Shown in pieces: positions 44,296 to 52,973 of a stretch of DNA of 64,000 nt. Location of the stretch: the NCBI GenBank assembly GCA_027312225.1, contig DAICXK010000002.1, positions 52,190-116,189 of the forward strand. The letters are read 5' to 3'. Position 1 is the first letter of the stretch, and each line of letters opens with the position of its first letter. The position numbers and the translations under genes were made by a program. The notes under the pieces were generated by a model. That model saw nothing but the letters and a program-made list of their open reading frames with translations, did not search any database and was not told the origin of the DNA. This DNA is from Candidatus Saccharimonadota bacterium (GTDB lineage Bacteria > Patescibacteriota > Saccharimonadia > Saccharimonadales > Saccharimonadaceae).

Positions 44296-44399
44296 AATAT
44301 CAAGAGTCTGGCGAGGGAAACGGCCCGTTGACCCAGCAGCAACCTATTGCATACGTGTAACAAGGTGCTTCATCCTACCTGACGCATCAGGAAAGATAT
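44296..44399 (+). ncRNA. SAM-I riboswitch (S-box) aptamer
   Basis: The S-box core is complete: ATATCAAGAG at the 5' side, GCGAGGGAAACGGCCC, the GCAACC of the J3/P3 region, AAGGTGCTTCATCC, and GATAT closing P1. The order and spacing match the S-adenosylmethionine class I riboswitch. It lies directly upstream of metK, the enzyme that makes its ligand, so SAM should turn metK off. Confidence 0.92.
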
Positions 44400-44423
44400 G
44401 AGTACATTTTTTGTTCGATTATC

Positions 44424-44468
44424 AACTCCTTTCTGATGCTGCCCAGGGCAGATAGAAAGGAGTTTTTT
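44424..44468 (+). terminator. SAM riboswitch expression platform (terminator that covers the metK ribosome site)
   Basis: AACTCCTTTCT (44424-44434) pairs with AGAAAGGAGTT (44454-44464), with an inner GC pairing CTGCCC/GGGCAG, and a run of six T at 44463-44468 follows. The same 3' arm holds AAAGGAG, the Shine-Dalgarno site six bases before metK ATG 44469. The hairpin can therefore end transcription and also hide the ribosome site. Confidence 0.85.
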
Positions 44469-45479
44469 ATGTCTGTACACACAACACCCGAATACCGCAC
44501 TGCCGAGAGTGTCAGTCCGGGGCATCCAGATAAGATATGCGACCAGATATCGGACGCCATACTAGACGCGCACCTCAGTGAGGATAGGAACGCGCGCGTT
44601 GCCATCGACGTCGCTGGCGGTCATGGCACAGTGTTTGTGACCGGAGAGGTAACCTCGAAGGCGAGTAAGGTGAATATACCAGCCATCGTAGAACGTATCG
44701 CTGGCGATGTACGCTTGATCGAGAACATTGCGCTGCAGAGCCCTGAGATTGCACAAGGTGTCGATACGGGCGGGGCAGGCGATCAGGGGATTATGGTCGG
44801 ATACGCCTCGCGCGAGACGCCTGAGCTGTTGCCGCTAGAGGTGGTGTTGGCGCGATCATTGAATCAGTACTTGTACGAGCGTTGGCCACACGATGGCAAG
44901 ACGCAGGTAACGATTCGAGACGGTGAGATAACCGCTATCGTAGCCAGTTTTCAATATGCATCACGCAACAAACTGGAGGAGGCGGTCAAAGAGTGGGGGC
45001 GAGTCCAGCAGAATAATGCGTCGGGCGCTCTTTTTGTCAAAAACCGTAACAATAACCCGACGTTACATATCAATCCGGCTGGTGACTGGGATATTGGTGG
45101 GTTTGATGCCGATGCGGGCCTGACGGGCCGTAAATTGGCGGTCGATAATTATGGCCCACGCATCCCGGTGGGCGGCGGCGCGTTTAGTGGCAAAGACCCC
45201 AGCAAGGTTGATCGCAGTGCGGCATATATTGCTCGTAAGATTGCCGTTGATTATTTGCGCGGGCGGCCAAACGCCAACGAGGTATACGTGCGATTGGCCT
45301 ATGCCATTGGCGTTGCCGAACCGGTGGAGGCAACCGTATTAGTCGATGGGTTGGCAGAGCCGATTCAAGGTTACGACTTGACGCCGCATGGCATTATCAA
45401 GACACTTGACCTTAAACGGCCAATCTATGAACAGACGGCTCGATATGGCCATTTTGGGCATGGGTTTCGATGGGAGTGA
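44469..45479 (+). CDS. metK: S-adenosylmethionine synthetase
   Basis: A 336-residue MetK with GHPDKICDQISDAILDA (ATP/Met site), VDTGGAGDQGIMVGYA, GGFDADAGLTGRKL, and PVGGGAFSGKDPSKVDRSAAYIAR, all family signatures. It makes SAM from ATP and methionine. It is somewhat shorter than the E. coli enzyme (384), mainly in loops. ATG 44469 is fixed by the AAAGGAG site. The SAM made here also feeds NrdG, RsmH and the methyltransferases in this window. Confidence 0.96.
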   Translation: MSVHTTPEYRTAESVSPGHPDKICDQISDAILDAHLSEDRNARVAIDVAGGHGTVFVTGEVTSKASKVNIPAIVERIAGDVRLIENIALQSPEIAQGVDTGGAGDQGIMVGYASRETPELLPLEVVLARSLNQYLYERWPHDGKTQVTIRDGEITAIVASFQYASRNKLEEAVKEWGRVQQNNASGALFVKNRNNNPTLHINPAGDWDIGGFDADAGLTGRKLAVDNYGPRIPVGGGAFSGKDPSKVDRSAAYIARKIAVDYLRGRPNANEVYVRLAYAIGVAEPVEATVLVDGLAEPIQGYDLTPHGIIKTLDLKRPIYEQTARYGHFGHGFRWE

Positions 45480-45521
45480 TGGTATAATTGACCAAGATTT
45501 ACCTAACAGAAACGGATAGAA

Positions 45522-46505
45522 ATGAGTGACACTGCACCTGAAACGACAGATATTTTTTTGTGGGCAAATAACACGGATGGCATCAAAAAAGAGCTTGATG
45601 TGGAGTTCTTTTTGTTTAATAAAAACTATACGCCGTACACAACGAGTTTCTCCAGTGAACTGAACGCGCAAATTAAACCGCTGTTCTTGTATGATTACAT
45701 CAACTTCGTTACCTTGGGTGCCGGTACAGGCCTCAGTGTCCGTGATTATGAGCTGTCGGATAACGAGGAGAACGTGTTACTGCGAACCGACCTCGAAAAG
45801 GTAGGGCGGGCCGAGACACTGATTCATTTGATCGAACACGAGCGCCACGACATGGTGGAATTCAGCGAAGAAGAGCACGAGTTCAAGCGCATTAAAGGAA
45901 TTGTCGCCAAGTTTACACATAAAGATGACCCCAAGAAGGCCTATTACAGCATCAAAGCAATCCAGCAAAGCAACGTCCTGAAGGGCGCGACGGCCTGGGA
46001 GTTCCGCGAAGGTAAATTCGGCGCGTTTCAGGCGGACGTTGGGTTGAAGGTTCCTAGTGACAACCAGGTGCTGATTATAGGTAAGGACATTTTTATCTTT
46101 AACCAGCCAAAGTTTGAAAAACTATTTCAGTATGACTTTAAAAAGCAACTGATCGCTGACAAACGCGTTGAAGAAATTGAACAAAAATACAAGCTGAGCT
46201 TTCCTGAGGGTCTTGATCTGCAAAGCCTGGTGCGCGAGAAAAAGGGCGTGGCGAACAAGCTGCAAAAGCTGGAGGTTGGTGAGGTGTCGCAGGAGCAGGC
46301 AATTGAGTATGCTGATACGATGGGGCTTGATCTTATGACGGACGATGCTGGGGCAATTATTATCCTTGATGGCAGCGACCTGACGAAGTTTGTGAACCTT
46401 ATCAACGAAGACTACATTACCAGTGAGATTACGGGCAAGCGGTATGAGATTAAAAGCAAGAAGCTGCTTGATACGCCAGAGGGTGAACCACCGCGCGGTT
46501 TATAG
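45522..46505 (+). CDS. DUF4868 / KwaB-like protein
   Basis: A 327-residue soluble protein. The C-terminal half (residues ~180-310), with VLIIGKDIFIFNQPKFEKLFQ and the closing ITSEITGKRYEIKSKKLL, resembles the DUF4868 domain of KwaB, the partner of the membrane protein KwaA in the Kiwa anti-phage system. No KwaA-like membrane gene is adjacent; the neighbours are metK and pheA. Stand-alone DUF4868 proteins are common and their roles are unknown. TATAAT at 45482-45487 is the likely -10, with a ~28-base leader. The match is from memory of the family and needs a profile search. Confidence 0.55.
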   Translation: MSDTAPETTDIFLWANNTDGIKKELDVEFFLFNKNYTPYTTSFSSELNAQIKPLFLYDYINFVTLGAGTGLSVRDYELSDNEENVLLRTDLEKVGRAETLIHLIEHERHDMVEFSEEEHEFKRIKGIVAKFTHKDDPKKAYYSIKAIQQSNVLKGATAWEFREGKFGAFQADVGLKVPSDNQVLIIGKDIFIFNQPKFEKLFQYDFKKQLIADKRVEEIEQKYKLSFPEGLDLQSLVREKKGVANKLQKLEVGEVSQEQAIEYADTMGLDLMTDDAGAIIILDGSDLTKFVNLINEDYITSEITGKRYEIKSKKLLDTPEGEPPRGL

Positions 46506-47303
46506 GTTGTGCCTGTATTCACCGAGAATCGTGAGGCTCTCGGTGAGCGGCTCAATGTCTTTTAGCGCAGTGCGAAGCTGCTCGCCAGCTGCATCAAGCA
46601 CAAGATAGAATCGATAGCGCCAGGGCTGCCCAATAATCGGTCGAGACTGGAGTTTTGACAGGTTGATGTTGTGCTTGGCGAACAGTGTCAGAACACCCGC
46701 TAACGCGCCAGGGGTATGATTGGTGGTAATCACCAGAGAGGTTCGGTTGGCATCCGTTGGGGCTGTTCCGTGAGGCTGTATGACAAGGAATCGGGTGAAG
46801 TTCGCTGGATTATCCTCAATATCTTCGGCGATGATTGGCATGGCGTGGAATTCAGCTGCTTGGCGCCCAGCGATGGCGGCGTATCCAGGATTGCCTTGTC
46901 GTTTGATAAAGTCAACAGCGGCGGCAGTATCTTGATACTCAATGCGCGTTGCTTGAGGGTAATGCGCGTCAAGGTATTCTTGGCACTGAGCGAGCGCGAC
47001 AGGGTGTGAGTAGATATGAGTGACTGGCGTATTGAGAGTTCCAATTAGTTGCTGATGGACGGGCAGGTGAATCTCACCAACAATCGGATAGCGGTGTGAC
47101 TCGATAAGATCATAGACATGGTTAATACCGCCATATAACGAGTTCTCGATGGCAACAATGCCCATCTCGGCATCATGGCGGTTCAGCGCACCAAACACAT
47201 CGTCAAAGCTATCACAGGGAACGACGGCAGTGTCGGTGCCATGCCACTGCTGTGCCGCAACGTGATGAAATGAGGCGATGTCTCCTTGGATAGCAATGCG
47301 CAT
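46500..47303 (-). CDS. pheA: Prephenate dehydratase
   Basis: A 267-residue protein with a dehydratase domain (about 1-175; GIVAIENSLYGGINHVYDLI and the TRF motif in NFTRFLVI) and an ACT domain (about 185-265, with HTPGALAGVLTLFAKHNINLSKLQSRP), where phenylalanine feedback normally acts. It turns prephenate into phenylpyruvate. The start at 47303 is preferred because TACAAT on the minus strand (47314-47319) overlaps the ATG at 47315. No other aromatic amino acid gene is in the window. The stop overlaps the end of the KwaB-like gene by a few bases. Confidence 0.92.
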   Translation of the reverse strand: MRIAIQGDIASFHHVAAQQWHGTDTAVVPCDSFDDVFGALNRHDAEMGIVAIENSLYGGINHVYDLIESHRYPIVGEIHLPVHQQLIGTLNTPVTHIYSHPVALAQCQEYLDAHYPQATRIEYQDTAAAVDFIKRQGNPGYAAIAGRQAAEFHAMPIIAEDIEDNPANFTRFLVIQPHGTAPTDANRTSLVITTNHTPGALAGVLTLFAKHNINLSKLQSRPIIGQPWRYRFYLVLDAAGEQLRTALKDIEPLTESLTILGEYRHNL

Positions 47304-47324
47304 ACTAGGAGACATTGTATCATA

Positions 47325-47353
47325 TAAAACACCTCCTTAGCGGAGGTGTTTTA
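47325..47353 (-). terminator. Intrinsic terminator of the surface protein gene
   Basis: A perfect 12-base stem, TAAAACACCTCC (47325-47336) with GGAGGTGTTTTA (47342-47353), loop of five. On the minus strand the 3' arm ends in TTTTATAT. It stops the gene at 47377-48153 just before the pheA promoter. Confidence 0.85.
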
Positions 47354-47376
47354 GTGTTGATATGTGTATGAATATT

Positions 47377-48153
47377 TTACTGCTGGGCAATGAACTTCAC
47401 GATAGCTGCGTCAACTGCATCGCTGTCTGGGCGGGCAATCAGCTTTGGATCGTTGCGGTCACTGACGCTGGCAAAGAATGGGCAAGTAGTGGCTGGACCA
47501 CCAATTTCGCCAAGGCTTTTGATCTTCTTGCCACTTTTTGCTTCGTAGGCGGTTGCTTCGTAGGTCGTAGCGTAGTAATCAATTTGCATGGTTTCGCCGC
47601 TGAGCTTCATTTCGCAAGTGTTTGCCTTGACAGCAGCACCTGGTTTTTCTTCGACACAGACAACGACATTTGCGCTCGTATAGTCATCGTATTTTGTATT
47701 GTAATCAGCGTCATACGCAAGTGATACGCTTGACCAGCTGCGTGCGTCCTCGGACTTTGAGAAGGCAGTTACTTTATACGGCGCGGCAAACTCGGCAGCG
47801 TTACTGATAGAGCCTGTGTCACATACTGCATTGAACTGCGTCAGCGATGAAGCTGTCTTTGCATTGGCAGCGCGTAGTTTTTCGTCTTCAGCATCTTCCT
47901 CCTCGGCTTGCTTGCTGCTATCGCCAGATCGGCTGGTGTCTGAGTCTGATTTTTTATCAGAGCCGACAGAGCCGAGTGTGAGTGCCAGGACGGTCGCAAC
48001 AATGGCGATGAGCAGGACAACACCAACAACGATGCCGACAATGAGGCCGGTGTTATTCTTATTCGGTTGTCTGTAGGGGTTTGGCGCTTGAGGCGCTGCT
48101 CCGTTAGGTGTCTGTGGTGGCGCAGGTGGCGTTGGGGCTGGTTGTTGGTCCAT
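47377..48153 (-). CDS. Proline-rich membrane-anchored surface protein
   Basis: A 258-residue protein with a Pro/Gln/Ala-rich N-terminus (1-33), one membrane helix (36-60, GLIVGIVVGVVLLIAIVATVL), a charged Ser/Asp/Glu linker and an outer domain that carries four cysteines (NAVCDTG, VVVCVEE, ANTCEMK, TTCPFF), likely two disulfides. There is no cleavage site. The layout is like the protein at 19213. It is transcribed alone from one side of a palindromic promoter, with its own terminator. Confidence 0.7.
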   Translation of the reverse strand: MDQQPAPTPPAPPQTPNGAAPQAPNPYRQPNKNNTGLIVGIVVGVVLLIAIVATVLALTLGSVGSDKKSDSDTSRSGDSSKQAEEEDAEDEKLRAANAKTASSLTQFNAVCDTGSISNAAEFAAPYKVTAFSKSEDARSWSSVSLAYDADYNTKYDDYTSANVVVCVEEKPGAAVKANTCEMKLSGETMQIDYYATTYEATAYEAKSGKKIKSLGEIGGPATTCPFFASVSDRNDPKLIARPDSDAVDAAIVKFIAQQ

Positions 48154-48179
48154 AAAACCTATACTTCGCTTAAGTCTAT

Positions 48180-48219
48180 ATTATTTTTAGTGTAGCACAT
48201 CTGCTACACTAAAAATAAT
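48180..48219. promoter_or_regulatory. Palindromic divergent promoter
   Basis: A perfect inverted repeat with 18-base arms (48180-48197 and 48202-48219) and a 4-base centre. Each arm carries the extended -10 TGCTACACT, so the same sequence can start transcription both ways: right to the helicase gene (ATG 48218, seven bases after the -10) and left to the surface protein gene (start 48153, ~30-base leader). Confidence 0.75.
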
Positions 48220-49750
48220 GAAACAGGACTTGGCGTTGGAGATTATGTTGGCGGGGGAGAGTGTCTTATTGACGGGCCCTGCTGGGGCAGGCAAGACGTA
48301 TGTCTTGAATCAATTTATTAAGCTTGCTAAGCATGAGGGCAAGCATGTCTCGGTTACGGCAACGACAGGGTTGGCGGCGACACACCTTGGTGGGACAACG
48401 ATCCATAGCTGGGCAGGTATTGGTGTGCATGATGAACTGCCACGAGGATTTGCTGACCATATTGCCAAAGGAAGACGCGAAATAATCGAAAAGACAGACG
48501 TACTAGTGATTGATGAGATTAGTATGCTGCATGATTTCCGCCTCGATATGGTTGACGAAGCCTGCCGGCTGGTGCGCAAGCAGCCCGATATTCCATTCGG
48601 GGGTGTCCAAGTCATTATGAGTGGCGATTTCTTTCAGCTACCACCGATTAACAGGGGTGATAGTAGGGCGGGTGGATTTGTTGTTAACAGCAATGTCTGG
48701 GAGGAGCTCGACCCCGTTATTTGCTATCTTGAAGAACAGCATCGACAAGATGACGAACAACTTATCGAAATTCTTAATGCGCTGCGTGGGGGTGAACTAC
48801 GTCGTCGGCATGCCGAAGCATTGCTCGCAAGAGTTAATCAGTCGCCCGATACAGATGATGAGCTCACCGAACTGCATACCGTTAATGTCGATGTCGATAG
48901 TCTGAATGACAAAAAGCTGGCCGCTCTTGATGGCGACGAAGTTTTTTATACGCAAGTAACGACGGGGTCCGCGAATTATGTTGAGAACCTCCAGCGATCG
49001 GTTTTGGCACCTGCTACGTTGCGGCTGAAAGAGGGTGCCTTGGTGATGGCGGTCAAGAACGCGACCGATCGAAAGTACGCCAACGGGAGTATTGGTACGG
49101 TAGTGGCGTTTGAACCAGCAACCGAATATCCTATTGTCCGGTTTCGTAATGGCCGCGAAGTGACGATGCAGCCCGATACCTGGGAACTGCGTGATGGTGA
49201 TAAAAAGCGTGCTGGTATTACCCAAATACCGCTCAGGTTGGCATGGGCAATTACGGTGCACAAAAGCCAAGGAATGACACTTGATGCGGCACGAATCGAC
49301 CTGAGGAAGGCGTTTGTCGAGGGTATGGGGTACGTTGCACTCAGCCGTGTAAAATCACTCGACACGCTATATCTACATGGTATTAATCGCATGGCTTTAC
49401 AGATTAGCGAAGACGCAAAATATATTGACGGATTGCTCCGTACCAAGACGATGCATGACTACGAGCGATTCAAACATCTCAAGGAAAAGGCGGAGATCCG
49501 TGCCTCTCAGCCCGAGCTAAAGAAAAAGGTGAGTAGTGGTAATAGTTCGTGGAATGAGAAGATTGCAAAAATGCGCGAGACCTATCCAAATGCGTATCGG
49601 CCATGGACGAACGAACAGGACGCATTGTTGAAACAGGAATTTCTGAACGGCTTGGACGTAGCAGCACTGTCGGAATCACTGGGCCGTCATCAACGTAGTA
49701 TTGTGATGCGGCTGCAAAAGCATTTTGGTGAGGACGCGGTGAGTCTCTAA
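48218..49750 (+). CDS. Pif1-like DNA helicase with a C-terminal Myb-like region
   Basis: A 510-residue SF1 helicase. Walker A GPAGAGKT (20-27), TATTGLAATHLGGTTIHSW, Walker B VLVIDEISML, GDFFQLPPI (motif III), and the late motifs LAWAITVHKSQGMTLDAARID and GYVALSRVKS are all present and typical of Pif1. Residues ~455-510 (RPWTNEQDALLKQEFLNGLD...) look like a SANT/Myb-type helical DNA-binding unit. Pif1 proteins unwind G-quadruplex, R-loop and fork structures. Its first codon lies inside the palindromic promoter. Confidence 0.88.
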   Translation: MKQDLALEIMLAGESVLLTGPAGAGKTYVLNQFIKLAKHEGKHVSVTATTGLAATHLGGTTIHSWAGIGVHDELPRGFADHIAKGRREIIEKTDVLVIDEISMLHDFRLDMVDEACRLVRKQPDIPFGGVQVIMSGDFFQLPPINRGDSRAGGFVVNSNVWEELDPVICYLEEQHRQDDEQLIEILNALRGGELRRRHAEALLARVNQSPDTDDELTELHTVNVDVDSLNDKKLAALDGDEVFYTQVTTGSANYVENLQRSVLAPATLRLKEGALVMAVKNATDRKYANGSIGTVVAFEPATEYPIVRFRNGREVTMQPDTWELRDGDKKRAGITQIPLRLAWAITVHKSQGMTLDAARIDLRKAFVEGMGYVALSRVKSLDTLYLHGINRMALQISEDAKYIDGLLRTKTMHDYERFKHLKEKAEIRASQPELKKKVSSGNSSWNEKIAKMRETYPNAYRPWTNEQDALLKQEFLNGLDVAALSESLGRHQRSIVMRLQKHFGEDAVSL

Positions 49751-50589
49751 GAGACTTCGATTACCTCGATAGCGCCATCAACGGTAATCTTGACACCAAA
49801 GGTTTGTCCCCGAAACGACAAGGGATCTCCGGCTTTGATGCGACGTTGTCGACGAACGACATTGGCGTGTTGAAGGCTGGCAATGACGAAATCACGTTCC
49901 TTCTCGGTGTCGGCATCAATCTTATGAGTGATTTGCAGGCTTTGCATGCGAAAAGCGATGGGAGCAATATCGTGAGTGGCTGCACCAATCCATATCTGCT
50001 TGTCTCTACGAAGGAGCGTATGAAAGGTGCGGTGCCAGAACCCGTTGTACTGCAAATGGTCTGATGGTGCTGTCTGTAAGTGCCAAAATCGCACATGATG
50101 GCGATGACGTGGAGACGGGTGAGGACCTGTCTGCATTTGAAATCCGATATCGTGAGGTCGGCCAAAAAGATAGAGTGGACTAAAAGGTGCCGAAGGGTAA
50201 TGACGCCTGAAAAGAATCGCTACCCCTTCGCGCAAGACGCTTTTAATAGTGATTGGGTCAGCTTCTGTCCATCCAGCACGCTGCATGGCAGTTCTGAGGT
50301 GTTCCTCGTCTTGTGCAACGACGGCAATGTTAATCGGATCACTTGGCCAGCCATCACGTGACACGACATATTGTGGTAAATGGGTAGGGGGAAAGAGGTA
50401 GCGCCAAGTTCTCGTTATAAGGGGGATACAAAAATAGCAAATGATGAGGTAGCCGCCAATAATGGTGAGAACAATGGGTGCATGGGCATTCAAAAACGGC
50501 AACCCGATAACAATAACCAAAAAGACCAGCAGGATGACTAGGGCGGTAATCATTACTCTCCAGAGAATATGGCTGAGAATTGCGAACAT
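49747..50589 (-). CDS. LssY C-terminal domain membrane protein
   Basis: A 280-residue protein. Two membrane helices (about 10-32 and 38-60) precede a soluble domain with INIAVVAQDEEHLRTAMQRAGW, YPSAPFSPLYLFGRPHDIGFQ and PRHRHHVRFWHL, the core of the LssY_C family. The His/Arg-rich centre suggests a metal or phosphate site. The PAP2 phosphatase part of the full LssY protein is absent. It is convergent with the helicase gene with a four-base overlap. Function unknown. Confidence 0.78.
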   Translation of the reverse strand: MFAILSHILWRVMITALVILLVFLVIVIGLPFLNAHAPIVLTIIGGYLIICYFCIPLITRTWRYLFPPTHLPQYVVSRDGWPSDPINIAVVAQDEEHLRTAMQRAGWTEADPITIKSVLREGVAILFRRHYPSAPFSPLYLFGRPHDIGFQMQTGPHPSPRHRHHVRFWHLQTAPSDHLQYNGFWHRTFHTLLRRDKQIWIGAATHDIAPIAFRMQSLQITHKIDADTEKERDFVIASLQHANVVRRQRRIKAGDPLSFRGQTFGVKITVDGAIEVIEVS

Positions 50590-50610
50590 GCTTCTAGTGT
50601 ACCGTAATGG

Positions 50611-50616
50611 TATAAT
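50611..50616 (+). promoter_or_regulatory. -10 element of the gene at 50624
   Basis: TATAAT ends seven bases before ATG 50624. The open frame reaches back to 50462 but that part overlaps the divergent LssY_C gene and lies upstream of the promoter. Confidence 0.65.
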
Positions 50617-50623
50617 TATATGT

Positions 50624-51697
50624 ATGAAAGTAAAAAAAAGCCCTGTAGGAAAACAGATTAACTACGGTGGCTTAACTGCTCAGGTCGACCGTACGACATT
50701 ACGCCAATTTATTGAACACGTTGACCAAGGCAAGTCGTTAAATATATTGCGTGCCGTCATGAAGATAGCAGGTGTTGCCTTTATGTTATGGGGAAGTATT
50801 GGCATGGTTGCTGGTGCCGTGTCATCTGGCGCATCAGGGGCAGTGGGTGGTGGTATGCTGATTATCCTAGGAGGTGCAATGGTTGCTGTTGTGCCGCTTA
50901 TCGAACGAACCTATAGTGCATCAGTGCGAATCAGCCGCTTTGCGGCAGAGAATGGCTGGCTGTATCAGCATAAGGTCGCTAATCCTTCGCATCATGGCGT
51001 TATTTTTGGTAACGGTCACTCGCGCTTTGCCAGCGATATTGTATATTTGACGGGTGATGAAGATACTGCCTCCTTTGAGATCGGTAATTACCAGTACACC
51101 ACTGGATCTGGTAAGCATCAACAGACGCACCATTGGACGTATTGTTGTGTTGAGATGGATCGACAGTTACCGCACATGGTGTTGGACGCGCGCGCAAATA
51201 ATGCCAGTCTATTCGGGAAGAACTTGATGACAAATTTACCGGTTAGTCTCCGTAAGAATCAGGTGTTGTCGCTTGAAGGGGATTTCGACAAGTATTTTAC
51301 GCTATATGCGCCAGAACAATACAAGCGCGATGCCCTCTATTTGTTTACGCCAGATTTGATGGCACTCTTGATAGATAATGCCCGCAGCTTTGATGCAGAA
51401 GTAGTCGACAACAGATTTTATATCTACATGCATCGACGAGGCGGGCGACAGACTTCGATGACGCAACCGCAGTTTATGTATCAGCTACTATCCGTCATTC
51501 ATCTGGTGGGGATGAAGCTACATCGACAAAGTGATTGCTACGCTGACGATTTTGTTGGTGATCGGTCAGTTGATAGGGTAGCAGAGGGAGGTCGCCGCCT
51601 CAAATACGGTGCCAGCTGGTTTGCTATTGCGATTGTAGCGGTATATATCCTGTTCCAGGTAGGGGTATTTATCCTAGATATAGTAGGAGGCAGGTAG
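50624..51697 (+). CDS. Unknown membrane protein (DUF3137-like)
   Basis: A 357-residue protein with two membrane helices near the N-terminus (about 42-65 and 70-92), a soluble central domain of ~220 residues and one C-terminal helix (about 328-352). The N-terminal pair and the domain with FEIGNYQYTTGSG...WTYCCVEM resemble DUF3137 proteins. No catalytic motif is recognised. Its stop overlaps the GTG start of the glycosidase by one base, so the two are co-transcribed. Confidence 0.65.
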   Translation: MKVKKSPVGKQINYGGLTAQVDRTTLRQFIEHVDQGKSLNILRAVMKIAGVAFMLWGSIGMVAGAVSSGASGAVGGGMLIILGGAMVAVVPLIERTYSASVRISRFAAENGWLYQHKVANPSHHGVIFGNGHSRFASDIVYLTGDEDTASFEIGNYQYTTGSGKHQQTHHWTYCCVEMDRQLPHMVLDARANNASLFGKNLMTNLPVSLRKNQVLSLEGDFDKYFTLYAPEQYKRDALYLFTPDLMALLIDNARSFDAEVVDNRFYIYMHRRGGRQTSMTQPQFMYQLLSVIHLVGMKLHRQSDCYADDFVGDRSVDRVAEGGRRLKYGASWFAIAIVAVYILFQVGVFILDIVGGR

Positions 51698-52971
51698 TGG
51701 CACAACCCAGCGAACAACAGCCAAAAGAAATGTTATTCCCCAAGCGCTTTTTGTGGGGCGCTTCAACAGCAGCGCACCAGGTTGAAGGCGGTAATCATAA
51801 TCAGTGGTCGGTTTGGGAACTAGAAAATGCCAAGACATTAGCAGCCCAAGCCCCTTATAAGGATGGACACGCGCCTGTATGGAATGAGGTGAGGCGCCAA
51901 GCGACGAATCCGAATAATTATGTCTCAGGTCGTCTTGCGAATCATTATCAACGTTTTGAGGAAGATTTTGATCTATTGACGGCGATGAATATGAATGCCT
52001 ATCGATTTAGTATTGAATGGTCCCGTGTCGAACCAAAACAGGGGCAGTGGGACGCGGCTGCCGTGCAGCACTACCGTGAGTATTTGGCAGCCCTGAAAAG
52101 GCGACATGTCGAGCCTGTCGTGACCTTGTTCCATTTCACACTGCCTGTCTGGTTTAGCGAAATGGGCGGGTTTGAAAAGCGATCGAACATTCGCTATTTC
52201 GTTGAGTTTGCCGAGCGCATCGTGCGTGAGCTAGGTAAGGATTTTCGATTTATTATCACGGTTAACGAGCCCGACACCTATGTGGCCCAGGGGTATATTG
52301 AGCTACACTTTCCACCGCAAACGTATGGCCTAAGGAGGGCACTGCGGGTATACAATAACTTGGCACGTGCTCATAACAGAGCCGCCAAAGCGATTCGCGC
52401 AGTCAGCCCGCGATTCAAAGTCTCCGTAGCAAAAAACTCACCGTATTTTTATCCAGGTGATGATGCGTGGCTGAGTCGTGTATCAGCCTTATGTATGCAA
52501 TACGTCCAAGATGATTACTTTATCAAGAAAGTTATTCGTCAATGCGATTTCTTGGGGGTAAACTACTACTTTTCAAACCGGGTGTACGGCTATCGGGTTC
52601 ATAACCCAGAAAAAGATGTCAGTGATCTTGGCTGGGATATGGCTCCTGGTGATATCGAGCACGCTCTCGTGCGGCTTCATGATAGATACAAAAAGCCAAT
52701 TCTTATCACAGAGAATGGCGTCGCTGACCAGAATGATGAATACCGAAAGTGGTGGATTAGCCAAACGCTGGCAGGTGTACGGCGAGCGATGGACGAAGGT
52801 GTACCAGTACTGGGCTATATGCATTGGAGCCTGATAGACAATTTCGAGTGGGGCTTTGGTAAGTGGCCACGTTTTGGCTTGGCGGCGGTGAATTATGCGA
52901 CGGGTGAGCGAACACTGCGCCCCAGTGCTGTCTGGTTTGGTAAAGTAATAAAGAAGCTGAGGAGAATATAA
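51697..52971 (+). CDS. GH1 family beta-glycosidase
   Basis: A 424-residue glycoside hydrolase family 1 enzyme starting at GTG 51697. The N-terminal FLWGASTAAHQVEGG is the family signature. The acid/base Glu191 lies in TVNEPD and the nucleophile Glu339 in ITENG. There is no signal peptide, so it works on imported sugars such as beta-glucosides or phospho-glycosides. The substrate cannot be told. It forms a compact group with the membrane protein before it and yvcK after it. Confidence 0.9.
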   Translation: MAQPSEQQPKEMLFPKRFLWGASTAAHQVEGGNHNQWSVWELENAKTLAAQAPYKDGHAPVWNEVRRQATNPNNYVSGRLANHYQRFEEDFDLLTAMNMNAYRFSIEWSRVEPKQGQWDAAAVQHYREYLAALKRRHVEPVVTLFHFTLPVWFSEMGGFEKRSNIRYFVEFAERIVRELGKDFRFIITVNEPDTYVAQGYIELHFPPQTYGLRRALRVYNNLARAHNRAAKAIRAVSPRFKVSVAKNSPYFYPGDDAWLSRVSALCMQYVQDDYFIKKVIRQCDFLGVNYYFSNRVYGYRVHNPEKDVSDLGWDMAPGDIEHALVRLHDRYKKPILITENGVADQNDEYRKWWISQTLAGVRRAMDEGVPVLGYMHWSLIDNFEWGFGKWPRFGLAAVNYATGERTLRPSAVWFGKVIKKLRRI

Positions 52972-52973
52972 TC

